Assembly (NCBI GenBank): GCA_035649495.1 | Contig: DASRJL010000169.1 | Location: 1-44,440 of the forward strand | Origin: SG8-41 sp035649495 | GTDB lineage: Bacteria > Pseudomonadota > Gammaproteobacteria > Burkholderiales > SG8-41 | Direction: 5' to 3' | Length of the DNA stretch: 44,440 nucleotides | Part shown: positions 40,509 to 44,440 of the stretch, piece by piece | Layout of the letters: each line of letters opens with the position of its first letter | How positions within the stretch are numbered: position 1 is the stretch's first letter | Program-made: the position numbers and the translations under genes | The notes under the pieces: generated by a model | Told to the model about the DNA's origin: nothing | The model's database searches: none | The model's input: the letters and a program-made list of their open reading frames with translations, nothing else

Positions 40509-41087
40509 ATGAAGCTGGTAATGCCCGAGAACTCCCTGTTTGCCATCCTGTTGCGCTCGAGATGGTGGGTGAGCCTGCTTGTCGCGCTGGGCGCCTTCAG
40601 CGTGGTGCGGCTCTTTTTGCACGAAGTCTATGCCTTCTTTGCCGCGTTGCCGTTCATCGTGATCGCCGTGATGGCCCTGTGGAGACAGCTCCGCGTGCCG
40701 AGCGGCGCGAGGATTGACGCGGCGATCGGCGCGCTGCGCGCGATGACCTGGGAGGAGTTCGCACGCGCGCTGGAGCAGGGGTACCGGCGGGATGGCTATA
40801 CAGTGAAGCGCGTGGAAGGGGCGGCCGACTTCGAGCTGGAGAGGGCGGGCCGATTGTCGCTGGTGGCGGCGAAGCGGTGGAAGGCATCGAGCACTGGTGT
40901 GGAGCCCTTGAAGAAATTGGTGGCCGCGGGCGAGGCGCGACAAGCGGTGGAGTGCGTGTACGTGCTGGAGGGCGAGATGACTCAGAACGCCCTCGGGTTC
41001 GCGAAGACGACGAAAATCAAGTGGGTGCGGGGCGCGGACCTGGTCAAGCTGGTCGGGACAGTCGACCTGGGCTTGCGCCGAGGATGA
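40509..41087 (+). CDS. Membrane-anchored Mrr-like restriction endonuclease domain protein
   Basis: 192 residues from ATG at 40509 (MKLVMPENSL); ATG at 40521 is possible. The frame is open from 40302, but those codons are repeats. Two TM segments (about 19-36 and 38-57: RWWVSLLVALGAFSVVRLFL, VYAFFAALPFIVIAVMALWR) precede an Mrr_cat-like domain: MTWEEFARALEQGYRRDGYT, then ADFELERAGRLSLVAAKRWK. In active Mrr the motif is D...(Q/E)xK; here the middle residue is Ala (AAK), so nuclease activity is doubtful. The TGA stop is in the first heptamer of a GGATGAN repeat. Confidence 0.7.
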   Translation: MKLVMPENSLFAILLRSRWWVSLLVALGAFSVVRLFLHEVYAFFAALPFIVIAVMALWRQLRVPSGARIDAAIGALRAMTWEEFARALEQGYRRDGYTVKRVEGAADFELERAGRLSLVAAKRWKASSTGVEPLKKLVAAGEARQAVECVYVLEGEMTQNALGFAKTTKIKWVRGADLVKLVGTVDLGLRRG

Positions 41088-41131
41088 CGGATGAACGTTG
41101 GAAGGATGAACGTGGAACGTGGAAGGATGAC
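41082..41131 (+). repeat. Heptamer repeat of a different sequence (GGATGAN/CGTGGAA)
   Basis: GGATGAC, GGATGAA, CGTTGGAA (8 nt), GGATGAA, CGTGGAA, CGTGGAA and GGATGAC follow without a break. The TGA of the first unit is the Mrr-like gene's stop. The 7-nt period is kept while the sequence is unrelated to GTCAKGS. Confidence 0.85.
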
Positions 41132-41199
41132 CGGGCCGCGGCGCGCTAAGCTCACCCCCTCAGCACTTCGAATGACTTACCAACACGGATGGGAGAGGC

Positions 41200-42216
41200 A
41201 TGAACAAGACAGCGGTTCGCATCAGAGCTGGCATGGCAGCCTTCCGAAACCCGTCAGGGATCAGGCGTCAGGGGTCAGGCGGCACAAGAAACCGGTCAGG
41301 CGTCAGGCGTAATTGGTCAGGCGGGATGGCAATCCTCCTAGCAGGCCTGTGCCTTTCAACGCTACCGGCCACTGCGGCAACGGTTTCCGTCAATTGCGAT
41401 GCGGGAAACACCATTGCGGCGGCCCTGGGCAACGTAAAACCGGGCGACACCGTGCTGGTAAACGGGACCTGCAACGAGCAGGTCTCGTTCAATCCGGAGT
41501 TGGTGCGGATCACGCTGGACGGCCAGAAGAAAACGACGATTCAGCACCCCGGCAAGGGCGCGGCGTCGCCGCATACCGTCTTCATCAAGGGGAACGACAT
41601 CTTCATCAAGGGGGTTACGGTGATAGGAGGCCTCGACGGTATTCATCTTTCCGGGCCTGCTTCGGCGGAAATCGATGGCGCCGTCGTCATGAAAACCGCC
41701 CGGGCCGGGGTCCATATCGACAAAGGCAGCATTGCGCGGATACTCAACACCACCGTCCAGGACAGCGGCGCCATGGGCATCGATATCACAGGCGCCTCCT
41801 ACGCCTACATCGGGGTGCGGATTCCCCGCATACCGGCGCTGTCACCCGTTACGGTCCGCAACAGCGGCGGACCCGGCATCAACATCGAGCGCTCGTCAGG
41901 CGCCTGGATCGTGGGCAACACCATCAGCAACAACAAGGGCGGCGGCATCGAAGTGCATCGGAACTCCCACGCCGATGTCATGGCGAACGTGATCGATGCC
42001 AATGCGGGCGATGCCATCACGGCCAGCTTCGGCTCCGGCATCAACCTCAGGAGCGAGCCGCGCCGGGACGGGCCGAACCAGACGGCGCAGGAAAACGGCG
42101 GCGTGGGGATCCGCTGCACGACAGGCGGCTTTGTCGACGGTCCTCCCGGAACGCTCAACGGGAAGCAGGGTGCGAAGGCGATCGAGCACGGTTGCGTCGA
42201 TCGGGTGGAGCGGTAA
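41200..42216 (+). CDS. Exported right-handed parallel beta-helix protein
   Basis: 338 residues. ATG at 41200 has GGGAGAGG just upstream, so this start is well supported. The signal peptide is split: MNKTAVRIRAGMAAF, then about 27 residues of translated heptamers (NPSGIRRQGSGG, NRSGVRRNWSGG), then the hydrophobic MAILLAGLCLSTLPATAA with cleavage at ATAA-T. The mature part has beta-helix coils rich in Asn/Gly/Ile (NDIFIKGVTVIGGLDGIHLS, NIERSSGAWIVGNTISNNKG, GIEVHRNSHADVMANVID). Such proteins often bind or cleave polysaccharides; no active site is evident. Whether the enlarged n-region still allows export is open. Confidence 0.8.
   Translation: MNKTAVRIRAGMAAFRNPSGIRRQGSGGTRNRSGVRRNWSGGMAILLAGLCLSTLPATAATVSVNCDAGNTIAAALGNVKPGDTVLVNGTCNEQVSFNPELVRITLDGQKKTTIQHPGKGAASPHTVFIKGNDIFIKGVTVIGGLDGIHLSGPASAEIDGAVVMKTARAGVHIDKGSIARILNTTVQDSGAMGIDITGASYAYIGVRIPRIPALSPVTVRNSGGPGINIERSSGAWIVGNTISNNKGGGIEVHRNSHADVMANVIDANAGDAITASFGSGINLRSEPRRDGPNQTAQENGGVGIRCTTGGFVDGPPGTLNGKQGAKAIEHGCVDRVER
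41247..41326 (+). repeat. Composite repeat within the signal peptide of the beta-helix gene
   Basis: ACCC, four heptamers (GTCAGGG, ATCAGGC, GTCAGGG, GTCAGGC), linker GGCACAAGAAACCG, four heptamers (GTCAGGC, GTCAGGC, GTAATTG, GTCAGGC), then GGG. The block is translated in frame. Confidence 0.88.
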
Positions 42217-42221
42217 CGCAA

Positions 42222-42358
42222 GAACCCGTCATGGGTCAGGCGTCAGGGGTCAGGCGTGCCAAAACCCGTCAGGGGTCAGGCGTCAGGGGGCAGGCGTGTC
42301 ATCTCGAAGCTCGTCACCGCAGCACTCATCACCGCGTAGCTCGTCACCGCGCAGCTCA
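42222..42358 (+). repeat. Composite repeat, full form, ending at a start codon
   Basis: ACCC, four heptamers, linker GTGCCAAAACCC, four heptamers (GTCAGGG, GTCAGGC, GTCAGGG, GGCAGGC), GTGTCATCTCGAAGCTC, then 15-nt units to 42357. The ATG of the hydrolase is immediately after. This is the clearest full example of the element and begins 9 nt after the beta-helix stop codon. Confidence 0.9.
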
Positions 42359-43522
42359 ATGAACTCTCGCCTCGCTTTGCATCTCTCGCTCGCGCTGATG
42401 TGCCTGGGGGCACCGCCCGCGCTACAAGCGCAAGGCACCGAGCCGGCGCCCGAGATCCTCGCCGGCGACATGCGCGAGGAAGTCGTGCGGATCGACGTCA
42501 CGGTGAAGGATTTGTACAACCGGCAGGAAACCCGTCCGATGCCGATCACGATCTATCGTCCGCCGGGCGATGGCCCGTTTCCCCTGGTGGTGTTCAATCA
42601 TGGCCGGGCTCCACAGGAAAGACGGGCCGCGCAGGGACGGTTTCGGCCCGAGCATGCCGCGCGATACCTGGTGGCCAAGGGCTTCGTCGTGCTGGTTCCG
42701 ATGCGGGTCGGCTACTGGGAAACGTTCGGTGATTTCGACCCCGAGTACTCCGGCGAATGCAACCGCATGCAGATCGGTCCGATGTCGATCGCCGCATCGG
42801 ACCAGGTGCTGGCGGCAGTCGAATTCGCCCGGACCCTGCGCTATGTGGACGCCTCGCGCTGGCTCGTCGTGGGCCAATCCGTCGGCGGGCTGACGGCGGT
42901 GGCTACGGTGGGACGCAAGCCCACGGGACTGCTCGGCGGGATCAATTTTGCCGGCGGCGTCGGCGGCAACCCCGACAAGAACCCGGGGCGACCGTGCAGT
43001 CCGGGCGCGATCTCATCCTACTGGGGCGGTCTTGCCAGGAATGCCGCCGTGCCCATGCTCTGGCTGTACTGGAAGAACGACAAGTACTGGGGCGAGGATA
43101 TTCCCAGGGAATGGCACAAGGCGTGGGTGAACGGCGGCGGCCGGGCGGAGTTCAAATCTTTCCCGCCGGCGGGTGACGATGGCCATCAAGGACTGCTTAT
43201 CGACATGAACAGCTGGCTGCCCGCCGTCGACGAGTTTCTGAACCAGCTCGGGTTTATGCAGGCGGCCATCGTGCCCAGGCCCGCCGCAAGCGGGTTCGCG
43301 GAGCTCGGCGATATCAGCAAGGTGCCGGTCGGCGAGAGCGGAAAGACGAACTACCCGAAGTTCCTCGCGATGAAATCGCCTCGGGCGTTTGCAGTGGGCG
43401 AACGCGGCGGATGGGGGCATGCGACCGGAGACTACGCCATGGGCAGAGCAATCGGTTTCTGCCAGCGCAGCGGTCAAAGCTGCAAGCTCTACGCGGTCGA
43501 CGATGACGTCGTCTGGAAATGA
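42359..43522 (+). CDS. Exported dienelactone-hydrolase-like alpha/beta hydrolase
   Basis: 387 residues with signal peptide MNSRLALHLSLALMCLGAPP (cleavage near LQA-Q). Alpha/beta-hydrolase core: FPLVVFNHGRAP (oxyanion region), nucleophile Ser in LVVGQSVGGLTAVA, the acidic residue in LWLYWKNDKYWG, and His in PPAGDDGHQGLLI. Classical dienelactone hydrolases use Cys; here it is Ser, so an esterase-like reaction is likelier. The frame is open from 41996, but ATG at 42359 gives the signal peptide. It has no Shine-Dalgarno sequence, because a 15-nt repeat array ends directly in front. The heptamer repeat begins at its stop codon. Confidence 0.8.
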   Translation: MNSRLALHLSLALMCLGAPPALQAQGTEPAPEILAGDMREEVVRIDVTVKDLYNRQETRPMPITIYRPPGDGPFPLVVFNHGRAPQERRAAQGRFRPEHAARYLVAKGFVVLVPMRVGYWETFGDFDPEYSGECNRMQIGPMSIAASDQVLAAVEFARTLRYVDASRWLVVGQSVGGLTAVATVGRKPTGLLGGINFAGGVGGNPDKNPGRPCSPGAISSYWGGLARNAAVPMLWLYWKNDKYWGEDIPREWHKAWVNGGGRAEFKSFPPAGDDGHQGLLIDMNSWLPAVDEFLNQLGFMQAAIVPRPAASGFAELGDISKVPVGESGKTNYPKFLAMKSPRAFAVGERGGWGHATGDYAMGRAIGFCQRSGQSCKLYAVDDDVVWK

Positions 43523-43735
43523 ACCCGTCATGGGTCGGGCGTCATGGGTCAGGCGACTCAACACCCGTCATGGGTCAGGGGTTATGGGTCAGGGGTCAGG
43601 CGTGTCGAGTTACGAGTCGCGGATCACCTTCTCTCGTCCTTTCGTCACCGTGAAACTCGTCACCGCAGCGCTCGTTACCGCAGCGCTCGTTACCGCAGCG
43701 CTCGTCACCGCAGCGCTCATCACCGCGTAGCTCAT
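43523..43735 (+). repeat. Composite repeat, longest copy
   Basis: ACCC, four heptamers (GTCATGG, GTCGGGC, GTCATGG, GTCAGGC), linker GACTCAACACCC, then GTCATGG, GTCAGGG, GTTATGG, GTCAGGG, GTCAGGC, GTGTCGA, GTTACGA, GTCGCGG; from 43642 about six 15-nt units (GTCACCGCAGCGCTC type). Ends at the poly-A of the terminator. It starts at the hydrolase stop and explains this gene-free interval. Confidence 0.9.
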
Positions 43736-43761
43736 AAAAAAAAGCGCCTCGTTCGAGGCGC
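43736..43761 (-). terminator. Intrinsic terminator of the lipoprotein gene
   Basis: On the minus strand, the hairpin GCGCCTCG-AA-CGAGGCGC (8-bp perfect stem, positions 43744-43761) is followed by eight U residues (A at 43736-43743). It begins 27 nt after the lipoprotein stop. Confidence 0.85.
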
Positions 43762-43788
43762 CTTTGGTGCCGTTCCTGAACAGCGGCG

Positions 43789-44148
43789 TCAGCCGCCTCT
43801 CTCGTAGCTCCGTCCTTCGGTCCTGTTTTCGTTGCTCGTGCCGGCCACCGGGATATCGACGCCCTTCATCGAGGTCTGCGGGCTTCCCTGGCCGAAGGGT
43901 TGCTCCTTCTTCTCCGGCCGGTTCTCGTTGCCCGGTATCGACGGGCTGGTGTCGCTCATGCCGCTCGGGTTGGCGGGGGAGCCGGGACGCTCGCCAAGAG
44001 CCTTGCTCATGGTTTCCGGGCCCTTCGCGGTGAGCGTGGGGTCGGATTTGTAGCTCGAGCTGGTGGTGTCGTCGGCGTCCTTGCCGCAGGCTGAAAGAGA
44101 CAACGCCAGGGCCGCAGCGACGGCTAGTGCCAGGTGTTTGCGTTTCAT
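43789..44148 (-). CDS. Small lipoprotein of unknown function
   Basis: 119 residues. ATG at 44148 has AAAGGAG 6 nt upstream. The signal peptide is MKRKHLALAVAAALALSLSAC with lipobox LSAC (Cys at about 21), so it should be lipidated. The mature part is polar and rich in Pro, Ser, Gly and Asn (SKALGERPGSPANPSGMSD, GNENRPEKKEQPFGQG), probably disordered. No family recognised. It has its own terminator. The frame is open further upstream, but the ribosome site and lipobox fix this start. Upstream to the window end (44149-44440) I see only a repeat copy and no gene I can support. Confidence 0.8.
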   Translation of the reverse strand: MKRKHLALAVAAALALSLSACGKDADDTTSSSYKSDPTLTAKGPETMSKALGERPGSPANPSGMSDTSPSIPGNENRPEKKEQPFGQGSPQTSMKGVDIPVAGTSNENRTEGRSYERGG

Positions 44149-44248
44149 GGGGTCTCCTTTGTAACGGCCGATAGCGGCCGATAAGGACTTTGACTGCTGG
44201 ATACGGCCGGAATTCGTTGCGAATTGTTCAGTGCGGCGACGGAACTTT

Positions 44249-44310
44249 ACGAGCTTCGCGGTGATAGCGCGTCGAGGGGCGGAGCAGGGGCCCCGGTATC
44301 CGGGGATGCG
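44249..44310 (+). repeat. One 15-nt unit joined to 45-nt dispersed element, copy 2
   Basis: ACGAGCTTCGCGGTGA (one 15-nt unit in inverse orientation) is followed at 44265 by TAGCGCGTCGAGGGGCGGAG and the hairpin CCCCGG-TAT-CCGGGG, ending GGGGATGCG. It is the same element as at 28642-28686, in opposite orientation. Both copies are near a 15-nt repeat. Confidence 0.75.
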
Positions 44311-44440
44311 GCCCGGCCTCGGTCTCCGGAACGGTGGTGCGGGACGGGACGCGGAGCCGCTGCGTCGCATATGCTTCCACTTGCCGGGCCTGCTCGCTGC
44401 TCCCGCACCCTGCTGCGCACACCGAGTCGCAGCGGCACCC

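Noticed and set aside
44228..44438. Small minus-strand frames at the window end
   Set aside because: They overlap the 45-nt dispersed element, have no ribosome site and no family resemblance.

Overview
The window is GC-rich, densely coded chromosomal DNA that looks betaproteobacterial. Family content supports this (TcuA-like flavoprotein, MmgE/PrpD, PbpC with alpha-2-macroglobulin, PdsS/PdsR, PelA/PelB, a class of glutathione transferase), but there is no rRNA or tRNA, so genus cannot be named. Lineage is an inference. No tRNA, rRNA, CRISPR array, prophage or intact transposase was seen.

Layout. 1-1265: glutathione transferase and an NTF2-like protein. 1266-7503 (minus strand): a catabolic-looking cluster read as UGSC selenoprotein, TcuA-like flavoprotein, MmgE/PrpD, M20 carbamoylase. 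The first gene has an in-frame UGA in a UGSC motif with a hairpin placed as a bacterial SECIS, so the organism should have selenocysteine machinery elsewhere. 7729-10010: a two-component pair resembling PdsS/PdsR of the proteobacterial dedicated sortase system, without a sortase nearby. 10320-14309: a 49-residue membrane peptide, an SPFH protein, an SH3-domain exported protein and a DUF4184 membrane protein. 14311-22334: alpha-2-macroglobulin and penicillin-binding protein 1C, the classic pair. 22449-30114: a MASE4 histidine kinase, then minus-strand metabolic genes (membrane protein, two GNATs, acetylornithine aminotransferase, DUF1272, GFA protein, methyltransferase, malonyl-CoA decarboxylase). 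30311-38924: exported PCMT, a sugar-nucleotide epimerase, PelA and PelB, i.e. part of a Pel exopolysaccharide locus; pelC-G are not in the window. 39105-44148: small accessory genes, including an HsdR remnant, a membrane-anchored Mrr-like protein, a beta-helix protein, a dienelactone-hydrolase-like protein and a lipoprotein.

The strongest unexplained signal is a composite repeat present at about a dozen sites on both strands. Its core is a block of usually exactly four GTC-anchored heptamers (mostly GTCAKGS), preceded by ACCC. An 11-14-nt linker close to GTGCCAAAACCC often leads to a second four-heptamer block, then to 15-nt units (GTCACCGCNNNGCTC). Copies abut stop codons and in three genes supply the stop. 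One copy sits in frame inside PelB, one in frame inside a signal peptide, and one at the break point of the HsdR remnant. Other tandem repeats here keep the 7-nt period with different sequence (five AGTCCCN units in pelB; GGATGAN/CGTGGAA units after the Mrr-like gene). I know of no description of this element, but I could not search for one.
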